DNA of 64,000 bases from Comamonadaceae bacterium (GCA_027488985.1 JAIYAR010000013.1:62001-126000), one strand, 5' to 3'. Numbered from the stretch's first letter, positions 25,949 through 36,562 are shown. Numbers and translations: made by a program. The notes: generated from the letters alone by a model not told the origin.

Positions 25949-28384
25949 TCAATGCTTAACCGCAGGAGCAGCAGAATCCGGCGTGACGGCCTGCACTGCG
26001 GCCGGTACCGGCTCCTCGTCCGGCAACGGTACAGGCTGCGACTCCAGGGCCAACTCAAGCACCTTATCGATCCATCGCACCGGGACGATTTCAAGGCCAT
26101 TTTTCACATTCTCCGGAATGTCCTGTAAGTCCTTCGCATTCTGTTCCGGGATCAAAACCGTCTTGATCCCGCCGCGTAGTGCAGCCAGCAACTTTTCTTT
26201 CAGTCCGCCGATCTCGGTTACCTCACCACGCAGAGTGATCTCGCCTGTCATTGCGACATCGCCACGAACAGGAATACCCGTCAGGGCCGAAACAAATGCT
26301 GTTGCCATCGCCGCGCCAGCACTCGGGCCATCCTTGGGAGTGGCGCCATCAGGCACATGAATATGGATGTCTTTCTTCTCAAAAGTCTCATCCTTGATAC
26401 CCAAGCGGCGGGCTCGGCTACGAACGACAGTGCGTGCCGCCTCAACGGACTCTTTCATGACATCGCCCAAAGAGCCTGTACGGGTAATCACGCCTTTGCC
26501 GGGAGTCAATGCTGCTTCAATGGTGAGTAGGTCACCACCAACCTCTGTCCACGCAAGTCCGACCACTTGACCGACCTGATTCTGCTGCTCTGCACGACCG
26601 TAGGTAAAGCGGCGTACACCCAAGAAATCATTCAGATTTTCCGCCGTCACCACCACCTGGGCTTGCATTTTCTTGAGCAAAAGGCCTTTGACAACCTTGC
26701 GGCAGATTTTGGAAAGTTCACGTTCCAATGAGCGGACGCCCGCTTCACGGGTGTAGTAGCGCACGATGTCACGTACCGCGTCCTCAGATACAGAAAGCTC
26801 CGCATCTTTGACTCCGTTGTTCTTCATCTGTTTCGGCAACAGATAAGTGATGGCGATGTTAGTTTTTTCGTCCTCGGTGTAACCCGACAGACGAATCACT
26901 TCCATACGATCCAGAAGAGCTGGCGGAATATTCATGGAGTTGGAAGTCGCCACAAACATCACGTCGCTCAAGTCGTAGTCCACCTCAACATAGTGGTCAC
27001 CGAACTTGTTGTTTTGCTCAGGATCCAGCACCTCCAAAAGCGCACTGCTAGGATCGCCACGGAAGTCGGTTCCCAGCTTGTCAATTTCATCAAGCAGGAA
27101 CAAAGGATTCCGGGTGCCTACCTTGGACAGGCTCTGAAGGACTTTGCCGGGCATCGCACCGATGTAGGTTCTACGATGACCGCGAATTTCCGCCTCGTCT
27201 CGCATGCCGCCCAAAGCCATGCGAACGTATTTGCGACCGGTCGCCTTGGCTATGCTTTGGCCCAAGGAGGTTTTTCCCACACCTGGCGGGCCTACCAAAC
27301 AAAGAATGGGCGCCTTCACTTTGTCTACACGCTGTTGCACTGCAAGGTATTCAAGAATGCGGTCTTTGACTTTGTCAAGACCGTAATGGTCTTGATTCAA
27401 CACATTCTCTGCATTCAGCAGGTTGTGTTTGATCTTGGTCTTTGCAGTCCAAGGCAGGCCCGTCAGCACTTCGATGTAGTTGCGCACCACTGTCGCTTCC
27501 GCAGACATGGGAGACATCAGCTTGAGCTTCTTCAACTCAGCTTCAGCCTTCTTCAATGCCTCTTTAGGCATCTTGGCGGACTTGATCTTTTTTTCGATCT
27601 CTTCGATATCCGCACCATCTTCGCCTTCGCCCAACTCCTTCTGAATGGCCTTTACTTGCTCATTCAAATAAAAGTCACGCTGATTCTTTTCCATCTGCCG
27701 CTTGACACGACCACGGATTTTTTTATCGACATTCAAAATATCGACTTCGTGTTCGATCTGCTCAAACAGATTTTCCAAGCGGTCTTTCACCTCGGGCAAG
27801 CTCAGGATAGCCTGTTTGCTATCCAGCTTCAGAGGAAGATGTGCGGCAATGGTGTCGGCCAAGCGCCCAGCATCATCAATGCTTGAAATGGAGGTGAGAA
27901 TCTCGGGCGGAATTTTTTTGTTGAGCTTGACGTACTGATCAAACTGCTGCATCACGGCACGACGGAGTGCCTCTACTTCGCTACCCGCTTTACGGCTTGC
28001 ATCAGTCGCCTCGGCAGGCACTTCAATCGGGGTGACATTCGCTGTGAAATGGAACTCGCCTTCCGTAATCTGGTTCACAGTGGCGCGCTGATGGCCTTCC
28101 ACCAGAACTTTGACCGTACCGTCCGGCAGCTTCAACATCTGAAGGATGGTGGACACGCATCCCACGTCAAACATATCCGAGACTACGGGATCGTCCTTGG
28201 CGGCCGTCTTTTGGGCTACCAGCATGATGCGGCGTTCTGCCTCCATGGCGGCTTCCAAGGCTTTGATGCTCTTGGGGCGCCCTACGAAAAGTGGAATCAC
28301 CATGTGAGGGAATACCACCACATCGCGCAGAGGCAAAAGTGGTAACTCTAGGGGAATTGCAGGCAAGGGAATATGGCCGGACAT
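25949..28384 (-). CDS. lon: ATP-dependent protease Lon
   Basis: This 811-residue cytoplasmic serine protease has an N-terminal substrate domain ('LPLLPLRDVVVFPHMVIPLFVGR'), Walker A 'GPPGVGKTSLGQS', Walker B 'PLFLLDEIDKLG' and the catalytic Ser of the Ser-Lys dyad in 'DGPSAGAAMATAFVSALTG'. Length is standard for LonA. It degrades misfolded and regulatory proteins. A heat-shock-type promoter lies upstream. It follows clpX in the same direction after a 146-bp gap. Confidence 0.97.
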   Translation of the reverse strand: MSGHIPLPAIPLELPLLPLRDVVVFPHMVIPLFVGRPKSIKALEAAMEAERRIMLVAQKTAAKDDPVVSDMFDVGCVSTILQMLKLPDGTVKVLVEGHQRATVNQITEGEFHFTANVTPIEVPAEATDASRKAGSEVEALRRAVMQQFDQYVKLNKKIPPEILTSISSIDDAGRLADTIAAHLPLKLDSKQAILSLPEVKDRLENLFEQIEHEVDILNVDKKIRGRVKRQMEKNQRDFYLNEQVKAIQKELGEGEDGADIEEIEKKIKSAKMPKEALKKAEAELKKLKLMSPMSAEATVVRNYIEVLTGLPWTAKTKIKHNLLNAENVLNQDHYGLDKVKDRILEYLAVQQRVDKVKAPILCLVGPPGVGKTSLGQSIAKATGRKYVRMALGGMRDEAEIRGHRRTYIGAMPGKVLQSLSKVGTRNPLFLLDEIDKLGTDFRGDPSSALLEVLDPEQNNKFGDHYVEVDYDLSDVMFVATSNSMNIPPALLDRMEVIRLSGYTEDEKTNIAITYLLPKQMKNNGVKDAELSVSEDAVRDIVRYYTREAGVRSLERELSKICRKVVKGLLLKKMQAQVVVTAENLNDFLGVRRFTYGRAEQQNQVGQVVGLAWTEVGGDLLTIEAALTPGKGVITRTGSLGDVMKESVEAARTVVRSRARRLGIKDETFEKKDIHIHVPDGATPKDGPSAGAAMATAFVSALTGIPVRGDVAMTGEITLRGEVTEIGGLKEKLLAALRGGIKTVLIPEQNAKDLQDIPENVKNGLEIVPVRWIDKVLELALESQPVPLPDEEPVPAAVQAVTPDSAAPAVKH

Positions 28385-28410
28385 AGGAAAACCTTTACGT
28401 TACCTGTGGA

Positions 28411-28438
28411 ATATGGACTGCAAAGCCCGGATTTCAAG
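28411..28438 (-). promoter_or_regulatory. Candidate sigma-32 (heat-shock) promoter of lon
   Basis: On the minus strand CTTGAAA is followed, after 13 bp, by GTCCATAT. This compares well with the sigma-32 consensus CTTGAAA / CCCCATNT (six of eight in the -10). It is 27-54 bp upstream of the lon start. Confidence 0.65.
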
Positions 28439-28530
28439 CTCAACCCGATTATGAAAAACCGAGCCACCCCACAAGTGGGATTGAATACCCCCAAAACCCT
28501 CGCTTATCAGGCTATTGGGGGCCATTCCTG

Positions 28531-29796
28531 CTACGCCTTTTTGGCAGACTCGCGATAAACGAGCAAAGGAGGCTTGTTTTCTTCAATGGTGGATTCATCC
28601 ACTACCACTTTTTCAACGTTGCCCGCATTAGGCAACTCATACATGGTGTCGATCAGCGATTGCTCCAAGATGGAACGCAAGCCCCGCGCACCTGTTTTGC
28701 GAATCAGCGCCCGCTTGGCGATGGCTTTCAGGGCAGCTGGACGAATTTCCAACTCTGCACCCTCCATGGCCAGCAACTTGGCGTATTGCTTGACCAGGGC
28801 ATTTTTGGGCTCAGTGAGGATCTGAACCAATGCTTCTTCAGTGAGCTCCGCGAGGGTCGCGACCACCGGCATACGCCCCACCAATTCTGGAATCAAACCA
28901 AACTTGATCAGGTCTTCCGGCTCGACTTCTTTGAACACCTCAGTCAAAGCACGTTGTTGCTTACTCTTTACCGCTGCGCCAAAGCCGATACCCGAAGACT
29001 CTGTCCGACTCTCGATCACCTTTTCCAGGCCCGCAAATGCGCCGCCACAGATGAACAAAATGTTGGTCGTGTCAATCTGCACAAAATCCTGATTCGGATG
29101 CTTGCGCCCGCCCTGTGGTGGAACACTCGCCATCGTGCCTTCAATCAGTTTCAGCAACGCTTGTTGGACGCCTTCCCCCGAGACATCACGGGTAATAGAT
29201 GGGTTGTCTGACTTGCGTGAAATCTTGTCGATTTCATCGATATAAACGATGCCCCGCTGGGCACGTTCTACGTCGTAGTTGCAACTCTGCAAAAGCTTCA
29301 AAACGATATTTTCCACATCCTCGCCAACATAGCCAGCCTCAGTCAATGTGGTCGCATCAGCCATTACAAAAGGCACGTCCAACATGCGCGCCAGCGTCTG
29401 AGCCAACAAGGTCTTGCCTGAGCCCGTGGGGCCGATCAACAGGATGTTGCTCTTGGCAAGCTCTACATCATCTTTCTTAGCTTTTTCCTTGTGCTTAAGC
29501 CGCTTGTAGTGGTTGTACACCGCCACCGCCAGCGTGCGCTTGGCCGGTTCCTGGCCGATTACGTAGTTATCCAGATTTGCCTTGATATCTGCAGGCGTAG
29601 GCAGGTCGCTGCGTCCTTCCTTGTTTTCGGTAGTCGCAGGCAGCTCGTCACGGATGATCTCATTGCACAAATCAATGCATTCATCACACACAAAGACGGA
29701 CGGACCAGCGATGAGCTTCTTCACCTCATGCTGACTCTTGCCACAAAAAGAGCAGTACAGGGTTTTTTCGCTGGTTGAGCCTTTTTTTTCGGCCAT
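28531..29796 (-). CDS. clpX: ClpX ATPase subunit of ClpXP
   Basis: This 421-residue AAA+ unfoldase has an N-terminal zinc-binding C4 domain ('CSFCGK...CDECIDLC'), Walker A '[15 protein letters not shown]', Walker B '[11 protein letters not shown]' and the ClpP-contact loop 'GFGAAV'. It delivers tagged substrates to ClpP. It follows clpP by about 100 bp containing a hairpin. Confidence 0.97.
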   Translation of the reverse strand: MAEKKGSTSEKTLYCSFCGKSQHEVKKLIAGPSVFVCDECIDLCNEIIRDELPATTENKEGRSDLPTPADIKANLDNYVIGQEPAKRTLAVAVYNHYKRLKHKEKAKKDDVELAKSNILLIGPTGSGKTLLAQTLARMLDVPFVMADATTLTEAGYVGEDVENIVLKLLQSCNYDVERAQRGIVYIDEIDKISRKSDNPSITRDVSGEGVQQALLKLIEGTMASVPPQGGRKHPNQDFVQIDTTNILFICGGAFAGLEKVIESRTESSGIGFGAAVKSKQQRALTEVFKEVEPEDLIKFGLIPELVGRMPVVATLAELTEEALVQILTEPKNALVKQYAKLLAMEGAELEIRPAALKAIAKRALIRKTGARGLRSILEQSLIDTMYELPNAGNVEKVVVDESTIEENKPPLLVYRESAKKA

Positions 29797-29843
29797 GGAT
29801 GTCTGCCTTTTTTCGCTAAGTTAAGCAATGATAACCAAATGAA

Positions 29844-29874
29844 AACGGTGCCTGTCCGTCGGAAAGGCACCGTT
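29844..29874. terminator. Hairpin between clpP and clpX
   Basis: AACGGTGCC and GGCACCGTT form a 9-bp perfect stem with a 13-nt loop. There is no long T-run on the clpX side, so it may stabilise the clpP transcript or weakly attenuate rather than terminate. Confidence 0.55.
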
Positions 29875-29899
29875 CGGGTGGGCATCAAGCCCGCCGGAA

Positions 29900-30529
29900 T
29901 CAGGGGCGTTTTGCAATCACCTGATCGACCAAACCATATTCCTTGGCCTCGTCTGCAGACAGGTAGTAATCACGCTCTGTATCGCGTTCAATTTTCTCCA
30001 GAGGCTGGCCGGTACGCTCCGCCAGAATCTTGTTTAGTTGTTCGCGGGTTTTCAGGATTTCACGTGCGTGAATTTCAATCTCTGTAGCCTGGCCTTGTGT
30101 ACCACCCAAAGGCTGGTGAATCATGACCTTGGAATTCGGCAGGGAGAACCGCTTGCCTTTGGCGCCGGCAGCCAACAGAAATGCCCCCATACTCGCGGCC
30201 ATACCGGTGCACAAGGTGGAGACATCTGGCTTGATGAAGTTCATGGTGTCGTAAATTGCCATACCCGCGCTCACAGAGCCACCGGGCGAATTGATGTAGA
30301 ACGAGATGTCCTTGTCAGGATTTTCACTCTCCAGGAACAACAACTGGGCCACTACGAGGTTGGCAGTCTGGTCATTGACTGGGCCCACCAGAAAGATCAC
30401 GCGTTCTTTCAGCAGACGGGAATAAATGTCGTACGAACGCTCACCACGGCCCGATTGCTCGATGACCATGGGCACCATTCCCAGAGCCTGGGTTTCCATT
30501 GCGCCGGACATTCCGTATTTCACGTTCAT
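29900..30529 (-). CDS. clpP: ClpP protease subunit
   Basis: This 209-residue serine protease subunit has catalytic Ser in '[14 protein letters not shown]', His in '[15 protein letters not shown]' and the matching downstream Asp region '[22 protein letters not shown]'. It forms the tetradecameric core that works with ClpX encoded next. It lies downstream of tig, separated by a strong hairpin. Confidence 0.97.
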   Translation of the reverse strand: MNVKYGMSGAMETQALGMVPMVIEQSGRGERSYDIYSRLLKERVIFLVGPVNDQTANLVVAQLLFLESENPDKDISFYINSPGGSVSAGMAIYDTMNFIKPDVSTLCTGMAASMGAFLLAAGAKGKRFSLPNSKVMIHQPLGGTQGQATEIEIHAREILKTREQLNKILAERTGQPLEKIERDTERDYYLSADEAKEYGLVDQVIAKRP

Positions 30530-30582
30530 AAGCTCTCCAAAATGTAGGGTGTAACTGTACAGAAAAAGACAGACAAAAAAGC

Positions 30583-30629
30583 AAATGGGGCTTAAACGCA
30601 GGACTGCAAGTCCCGCGCAAGCCCCATTT
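30583..30629. terminator. Long hairpin between tig and clpP
   Basis: AAATGGGGCTT pairs with AAGCCCCATTT (11 bp); the loop contains a second small stem GGACT/AGTCC. It probably terminates or attenuates tig transcription and may protect mRNA ends. Confidence 0.65.
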
Positions 30630-30663
30630 CGCTACGACGCAAAACCTGCGCCTGCGCCTTGCT

Positions 30664-31974
30664 TCAGTTCTGACCCATCAATTCGTCGAAGGACACGGAC
30701 TTGTCAGTCACTTTGGCCTTGGACAGGATGTACTCAGTCACATTGTTTTCAATGACCACTGCCTCGACTTCAGCCATGCGACGGTTGTCACCGTAGTACC
30801 AACGGATCACGTCAGCGGGCTTCTCGTAGCTGGCAGCCAACTCTTCCACGTGGGCCTTGATCTGCTCAGGCTTGGCAGCAAGGTCGTTGGAACGAACCAA
30901 CTCAGCAACCACCAGACCCAAGCGCACGCGGCGCTCAGCTTGGGGGCGGAAGATTTCGTCAGGAATCGGAGCCTTGTCAGCATCCTTGATGCCGCGCTGC
31001 TTCAAGTCAGCACGTGCGTTTTCCACCATGCGGTCCAGCTCAGCTTGCACGCTGGACTTGGGCAAGTCCAGCTCAGCCTTGGCAACCAACGCATCCATCG
31101 CGGCTTGCTTGTTACGGGCCAACAGACGGTGCTTGACTTCACGCTCCAGGTTCTTGCGGATGTCTGCGCGCAGCGCTTCCACGGTGCCGTCAGCAATGCC
31201 CAAGGACTTGGCCAATGCGCCGTCCACTTCAGGCAGGTCGGCAGCTTCGAGCTTTTTCAGGGTCACCAGGAAGTCAGCAGTCTTGCCCGCCACATCTTTA
31301 CCGTGGTAGTCCGCAGGGAACGCCAAGGGGAAAGTCTTGCTTTCGCCGGCCTTCATGCCACGGGTAGCGTCTTCGAATTCCTTCAGCATCTGGCCGTCGC
31401 CCAGAATGAACTGGAAGTCTGCAGCCTTGCCGCCTGCAAAAGGTTCGCCCTCGATTTTGCCTTCGAAGTCCACAGTCACGCGGTCGGTGTCTTGAGCCGC
31501 AGTGTCTTGCGCGCGCTGGGCAAAAGTACGACGCTGCTTGCGCAGGATTTCAACGGTCTTGTCGATAGCTTCGTCCGTCACGTCTGCTGTCAGTTTTTCG
31601 ACTTCGGCACCTGCCAAGTCGGCAATTTTCACTTCTGGAAAGACTTCGAAAATCGCATCGAAAGCCATTTGGCCTTCAGGGGAAGTTTCGCTTTCGGAAA
31701 TCTTGGGCTGTCCGGCAACGCGGAGCTTAGCTTCGTTGGCGGCAGTGGCAAACGCCTCACCCACTTTGTCGTTCATCACTTCGTAGTGCACCGAGTAGCC
31801 GTAACGCTGGGTCACCACGTTCATCGGCACCTTGCCCGGACGGAAGCCGTCCATCTTGACGGTGCGGGCCAACTTGCGCAGACGGCTGTCAACTTCGGTC
31901 TGGATCACGCCCACGGGCAGTGTCAAAGTAATCTTGCGCTCCAGCTTTTCCAGAGTTTCTACAGTAACGGCCAT
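30664..31974 (-). CDS. tig: Trigger factor
   Basis: This 436-residue ribosome-associated chaperone and peptidyl-prolyl isomerase shows the ribosome-binding signature 'GFRPGKVPMNVVTQRYG', a central PPIase domain ('DRVTVDFEGKIEGEPFAGGKAADFQFILG') and the C-terminal chaperone arms. An AGGAG precedes the ATG. It stands 66 bp after tRNA-Leu(UAG) and ahead of clpP-clpX-lon, the usual proteostasis order. Confidence 0.97.
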   Translation of the reverse strand: MAVTVETLEKLERKITLTLPVGVIQTEVDSRLRKLARTVKMDGFRPGKVPMNVVTQRYGYSVHYEVMNDKVGEAFATAANEAKLRVAGQPKISESETSPEGQMAFDAIFEVFPEVKIADLAGAEVEKLTADVTDEAIDKTVEILRKQRRTFAQRAQDTAAQDTDRVTVDFEGKIEGEPFAGGKAADFQFILGDGQMLKEFEDATRGMKAGESKTFPLAFPADYHGKDVAGKTADFLVTLKKLEAADLPEVDGALAKSLGIADGTVEALRADIRKNLEREVKHRLLARNKQAAMDALVAKAELDLPKSSVQAELDRMVENARADLKQRGIKDADKAPIPDEIFRPQAERRVRLGLVVAELVRSNDLAAKPEQIKAHVEELAASYEKPADVIRWYYGDNRRMAEVEAVVIENNVTEYILSKAKVTDKSVSFDELMGQN

Positions 31975-32040
31975 CGTTTACTCCTAATGTTGGTATGGCA
32001 GGGATTTCACCTGCGACATCGCTCGGATGCCATGTAAGGT

Positions 32041-32127
32041 TGGTGCGCGGGGGGGGACTCGAACCCCCACAGTGTTGCCACCGTCAGGACCTAAACCTGG
32101 TGCGTCTACCAATTTCGCCACCCGCGC
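32041..32127 (-). tRNA. tRNA-Leu (anticodon UAG)
   Basis: Minus-strand acceptor GCGCGGG pairs with CCCGCGC; A and CCA follow. The anticodon loop TTTAGGT carries UAG, with a class II variable arm and T-loop GGTTCGAGTCC. It lies just upstream of tig in the same direction. Confidence 0.95.
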
Positions 32128-32238
32128 TAAAACAAAATACGGGAGCCCAGAGCCCTGCAGAACCCGTCTGCCAAGCCCCGACTTCCCGTTTGAAATCGGT
32201 CAACCCGCTATTTTAACCTGCAAGCGGGGGCCTTCCTT

Positions 32239-35200
32239 TCAAGTTGCGACAGGAATCTCGCGTTTGACCCGGAACCAAGCCGCATACATTGCCGGCAGAG
32301 CCAGCAAAGTCAGCACGGTCGCCACAATCAAACCTCCCATGATGGCAACCGCCATGGGACCCCAGAACACCGAGCGTGAAAGCGGAATCATGGCCAGCAC
32401 CGCAGCAGCAGCGGTGAGCACAATGGGGCGCAAACGGCGCACAGCAGATTCCACGATGGCGTCCCAAGCCGGAATGCCTGCAGCCCTGTCTTGCTCAATC
32501 TGGTCAATCAGGATGACCGAGTTGCGCTGGATCATGCCCATCAAAGCAATCACTCCCAGTAAGGCCACGAAACCGAACGGCCGCCCCAACAGGATCAGCG
32601 CACCGGCCACACCGGCAATGCCCAAAGGCCCGGTGATAAACACCAGCAGCGAACGGCTGAAGCTTTGCAGCTGCAGCATGAGCAGCGTAAAAGTCAGGAA
32701 CAGCATGATGGGAACACCCGCCACGATGGATGCAGAGCCCTTGGAACTCTCCGCCACCGCGCCAGCCACCTCAATGCGGTAGCCATTGAATCCCTTGGAG
32801 GCCCATTGCGCTTCCAGAGCCTTCATTTGCGGTTGGAGTTCGGCGGTCACGGTCGCGCCTTGCATTCCCTCCACGATGTCGCTCTGCACCGTGATCGCGT
32901 AATCCCGGTTTTCGCGCCACATCACCCCAGGCTCCCAAGTGAAAACCGGCTTGGCGATCTGCGTGATCGGGATCGACTTGCCGCTGCTGGTCGGCAAATA
33001 CGCATTGGCGATGTCCGTAATCGCATTGCGCTCATCCTGTGGCTGACGCAACACGATGTCGATCAACTTGTCGCCCTCACGGTACTGACCCACCGTGGTG
33101 CCTGTGGACAACGTCTTGGATGCCTGTGCAATGCTTTGACTGCTCACCCCGAGTGCGCGGGCCTTGTCCTGGTCGACTTCAAGGCGCAATACTTTGACGG
33201 ACTCATTCCAGTTGTCGTTGACACCGCGGGTATTGCGGCTCTGGCGCATGGCGGCTTTGACTTCGTCAGCACGCTCACGCAACACCAACGGATCGTTACC
33301 CACCACCCGGAACTGCACCGGATAGGCCACAGGCGGACCATTGGGTAGCAGCTTGACGCGACCACGGACTTCGGGAAATTCGCTCGCCAGCAAGGCCGGC
33401 AACTTCACCCGCAGAGACTCACGCACTTTCAAATCCACGGGGATGATGATGAACTGCGACACGTTGGTTTGCGGGAATACCTGGTCCAGCGGAAGGTAGA
33501 AGCGCGGCACACCGGAGCCAATCCAGGTGCTCACCGAGGCCACACCAACCTCTTGCATCAGGCGGGCTTCCAAGCGCTGGGTTACTTCCTGGTTGTTAGC
33601 GAACGAGGTACCCTCCGGGAACCAGATATCCACCAACACTTCAGGCCGGCTGGAGTCCGGGAAGAACTGCTGCTGCACCTTGCCCATACCGAAGATACCC
33701 AACGCGAACACCAGAACGGTGGCGCCAATCGTTATCCAGCGGTACTGCACACACCAATTCACCGTGCGGCGGAAGGCGTTGTAAAACGGGGTATCAAAAT
33801 GCTCCTGGTGGGCCGATTCATCTGCGTGATGCGGCTGGCTCTTGAGCAACCAGTTGCCAAGATAAGGCACGAAGTACACCGACACAAACCAGCTCAAAAT
33901 CAGCGCCAGCACCGTCACCGCAAAGATGGCATAGGTGTACTCGCCGGTCACCGACTTGGCCAGACCGATGGGCAAGAAGCCCACCGCGGTAATCAAGGTG
34001 CCGGTCAGCATGGGCATGGCGGTCACCTCATAGGCAAACGTGGCAGCACGCACCTTGTCGTAACCCTCTTCCATCTTCCGGACCATCATTTCCACCGCAA
34101 TGATGGCGTCGTCCACCAGCAAACCCAGCGCAATGATGAGTGAACCCAGCGAAATCTTGTGCAGGCCGATGCCCCAGTAGTACATGCCGAGGAAGGTCAC
34201 GGCAAGCACCAGCGGAATCGTGATGCCCACCACCAATCCGGGGCGCACATCCAGAATCCAGCGCCTCCACAAAGGGTGATTGCCCGGACGCTTGTGAAGC
34301 CCCAGCGCAATGAAACTCACCGCCAACACAATCACGACCGCCTCTATCAGCACGCGCACAAACTCGTTCACCGAAGTTGATACCGACTTGGGCTGATCCT
34401 GCAGTTGCACCAGCTTGATGCCGGCTGGCAGTGACTTTTCAATACCCACAAAGGTTTTTTCCAGCGCATGGCCCAAAGCGATGATGTCGCCGCCCTTGGC
34501 CATGGACACACCAAGTGCAATTACTTCCTTGCCCTGGTGGTGCACCTTGACGGCCGGAGGGTCTACATAGCCCTTGCCGATGGTGGCAATATCTTTCAAG
34601 CGGAACTGATTACCGCTTGCGCCGCGAATCGGCATATCGGCCAATTGCGCCACGGCATTGAACTGGCCGCCCACGCGCACCTGCACCACGTCCAGCGGGG
34701 TTTGCACTGCACCGGCGGATTCCACCGCGTTCTGCTGGCCTAGCTGCGCGAGCACCTGGTTGAAGTCCAGACCGAGCTGGGCCAGGCGCTTTTGGGAGAT
34801 CTCAATGTAGAGCTTTTCGTCTTGCACGCCGAACAACTCGACCTTGGCCACATCCGGCACGCGCAACAGGCGCTGGCGCACTTCGTCGGCAAAGGTCTTG
34901 AGCTCGGCATAGTTGAAACCATCTGCTTCCAGGGCGTAAATCACCCCATACACATCGCCGAAATCGTCATTGAAAAACGGCCCGATCACCCCGCCAGGCA
35001 GCGTGCCGCGCATGTCGCCAATCTTTTTTCTTACCGTGTACCAGACGTTGGGAACCTCACTGCCTTTGCTGGAGTCCTTGATCTGGAAAATGATCTGGGA
35101 CTCGCCGGGCTTGGAATAGCTGCGGATCTGGTCGGCGTATTGCACTTCCTGCAGCGTGCGCTCGATCTTGTCCGTCACCTGCTCCGCGACTTGTTGGGCG

Positions 35201-35388
35201 GTGGCACCAGGCCAGTAGGTGCGTACCACCATGGCGCGGAAGGTGAAGGGCGGGTCTTCGTCCTGCCCGAGCTGGAAGTAGGCAGCGGCGCCCAACAGCA
35301 TGAGCACAATCATCAGATAGCGGGTCAGAGCCGAATGCTCCAGCGCCCATTTGGAGAGGTTAAACCCCTTGCTTGGTTCCTGGTTCAT
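32239..35388 (-). CDS. RND efflux pump, inner-membrane permease
   Basis: This 1049-residue protein has the AcrB/MexB-fold layout: a first membrane helix ('SALTRYLMIVLMLLGAAAYFQLG'), a periplasmic porter domain, a helix cluster with 'ISLGSLIIALGLLVDDAIIAVEMMVRKMEEG' (TM4 acidic pair), a second periplasmic half and a final helix bundle. It is the proton-driven transporter of a tripartite system. The sequence is closer to the multidrug (HAE) group than to heavy-metal pumps. It begins 7 bp after the adaptor gene. No outer-membrane channel gene is present here. Confidence 0.93.
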   Translation of the reverse strand: MNQEPSKGFNLSKWALEHSALTRYLMIVLMLLGAAAYFQLGQDEDPPFTFRAMVVRTYWPGATAQQVAEQVTDKIERTLQEVQYADQIRSYSKPGESQIIFQIKDSSKGSEVPNVWYTVRKKIGDMRGTLPGGVIGPFFNDDFGDVYGVIYALEADGFNYAELKTFADEVRQRLLRVPDVAKVELFGVQDEKLYIEISQKRLAQLGLDFNQVLAQLGQQNAVESAGAVQTPLDVVQVRVGGQFNAVAQLADMPIRGASGNQFRLKDIATIGKGYVDPPAVKVHHQGKEVIALGVSMAKGGDIIALGHALEKTFVGIEKSLPAGIKLVQLQDQPKSVSTSVNEFVRVLIEAVVIVLAVSFIALGLHKRPGNHPLWRRWILDVRPGLVVGITIPLVLAVTFLGMYYWGIGLHKISLGSLIIALGLLVDDAIIAVEMMVRKMEEGYDKVRAATFAYEVTAMPMLTGTLITAVGFLPIGLAKSVTGEYTYAIFAVTVLALILSWFVSVYFVPYLGNWLLKSQPHHADESAHQEHFDTPFYNAFRRTVNWCVQYRWITIGATVLVFALGIFGMGKVQQQFFPDSSRPEVLVDIWFPEGTSFANNQEVTQRLEARLMQEVGVASVSTWIGSGVPRFYLPLDQVFPQTNVSQFIIIPVDLKVRESLRVKLPALLASEFPEVRGRVKLLPNGPPVAYPVQFRVVGNDPLVLRERADEVKAAMRQSRNTRGVNDNWNESVKVLRLEVDQDKARALGVSSQSIAQASKTLSTGTTVGQYREGDKLIDIVLRQPQDERNAITDIANAYLPTSSGKSIPITQIAKPVFTWEPGVMWRENRDYAITVQSDIVEGMQGATVTAELQPQMKALEAQWASKGFNGYRIEVAGAVAESSKGSASIVAGVPIMLFLTFTLLMLQLQSFSRSLLVFITGPLGIAGVAGALILLGRPFGFVALLGVIALMGMIQRNSVILIDQIEQDRAAGIPAWDAIVESAVRRLRPIVLTAAAAVLAMIPLSRSVFWGPMAVAIMGGLIVATVLTLLALPAMYAAWFRVKREIPVAT

Positions 35389-35395
35389 GGCGACC

Positions 35396-36562
35396 TCACT
35401 TGTCCGCAGCAGAGGCTGCTGCAGCAGAAGGCGCTACAGAATCCATAGCTGCTGGCGCAGATGGAACGGGCGCTACAGTACCTTTTTCCTTGTAGATGCT
35501 TACCTTTTGGCCGGGCGAGAGCACATGCACCCCTGCCACAACCACCTGCATACCGGGCATCAAGCCTTGGGTGATGACGGCGTCGTTGCCATCTGCAGTT
35601 GCCACTACCACCGATTGGGGTTTCACCGTCATGGTTGCACTGTCGAGCACCCAGACACTGGAGCCGTCTCCGGACTTCAAAAGAGCCGAGGTCGGCAGTT
35701 TGATGACTTGCACCGCATTGCGGTCCAACGCCTTGGGGGCCACCGAGACCGTACTGCCCAAAGGCAAGGCATCTTTGGCCTCCAGTGCCACCTTGACGGT
35801 GAAGGTGCGGGTCACCGGGTCAGCGCTGGCGGCGACTTCCCGCACCGTGCCTTCAACCTGGGTTTTGCTCGCCCACACCCGCACATCCACCTTGGAGCCT
35901 TGCTTGATCAAGGCCACTTTGTCTTCAGGCACCGAGAAAACCACATCACGCGGACCATCCTGTGCAATCTGCACCACCGGCGTACCTGCAGCCACCACTT
36001 GGCCGACTTCAGCGGACACCGCCGTCACCACGCCCGATACATCGGCCACCAGTGTGGTGTAGCCCGCTTGGTTGCCTTGGCTGTTGAGCTGAGCCTGGGC
36101 TTGCTCCAATTGCGCCTGGGCGGCTTTGAGTGCCGTGTCACGGCGCTCCAGCTCGGCACCGCTAATAAAGTTCTGGTCGCGCAACTCCTTGTAGCGCTTG
36201 TAGTCGGCAGCGGCCAGATCCCGGTTGGTCTGGGCGGCGGCCACCTGGGCGCGAGCGGCTTCAGCCGCGAGCTTGTAGTCCTGTGGGTCCAGCTGGGCGA
36301 TCACCTGCCCGGCTTTTACCGTCTGCCCCAACTCCACGGCACGGCGCACCACCTTGCCGCCCACCCGGAACCCCAGACGGGACTCTACGCGCGCTCGAAC
36401 ATCGGCTGAGAACTCCAGGCTCGACTGAATGTTGCCCACCCCCACCGTCATGAGCTTGACAGCACGCACCGGCTCTTCAGGAGGCGCGGGCTTGGAACAG
36501 GCGGTCAACAGCAAGACGCTGAGCAAAACCGGCGTGGCAAGAAGTAGTTTGTGAGGAGACAT
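35396..36562 (-). CDS. RND efflux periplasmic adaptor (membrane fusion lipoprotein)
   Basis: From the chosen ATG this 388-residue protein has a lipoprotein signal ending in the lipobox 'LLLTAC', then the adaptor order: 'LGFRVGGKVVRRAVELGQTVKAGQVIAQLDP' lipoyl half, a helical hairpin ('AEAARAQVAAAQTNRDLAAADYKRYKELRDQNF'), second lipoyl half and beta-barrel. The upstream in-frame start is rejected because it would precede the signal peptide. The C-terminal tail ('APVPSAPAAMDSVA', about residues 364-377) derives from a dispersed repeat copy. It is co-transcribed with the downstream permease. Confidence 0.92.
   Translation of the reverse strand: MSPHKLLLATPVLLSVLLLTACSKPAPPEEPVRAVKLMTVGVGNIQSSLEFSADVRARVESRLGFRVGGKVVRRAVELGQTVKAGQVIAQLDPQDYKLAAEAARAQVAAAQTNRDLAAADYKRYKELRDQNFISGAELERRDTALKAAQAQLEQAQAQLNSQGNQAGYTTLVADVSGVVTAVSAEVGQVVAAGTPVVQIAQDGPRDVVFSVPEDKVALIKQGSKVDVRVWASKTQVEGTVREVAASADPVTRTFTVKVALEAKDALPLGSTVSVAPKALDRNAVQVIKLPTSALLKSGDGSSVWVLDSATMTVKPQSVVVATADGNDAVITQGLMPGMQVVVAGVHVLSPGQKVSIYKEKGTVAPVPSAPAAMDSVAPSAAAASAADK
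35433..35474 (+). repeat. Dispersed repeat, copy 6 (in the RND adaptor tail)
   Basis: Hairpin ends GCTACAG...CATAGC, tail TGCTGGCGCAGATGG then AACGGGCGCT. The opposite-strand gene reads 'APVPSAPAAMDSVA'. Confidence 0.7.
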
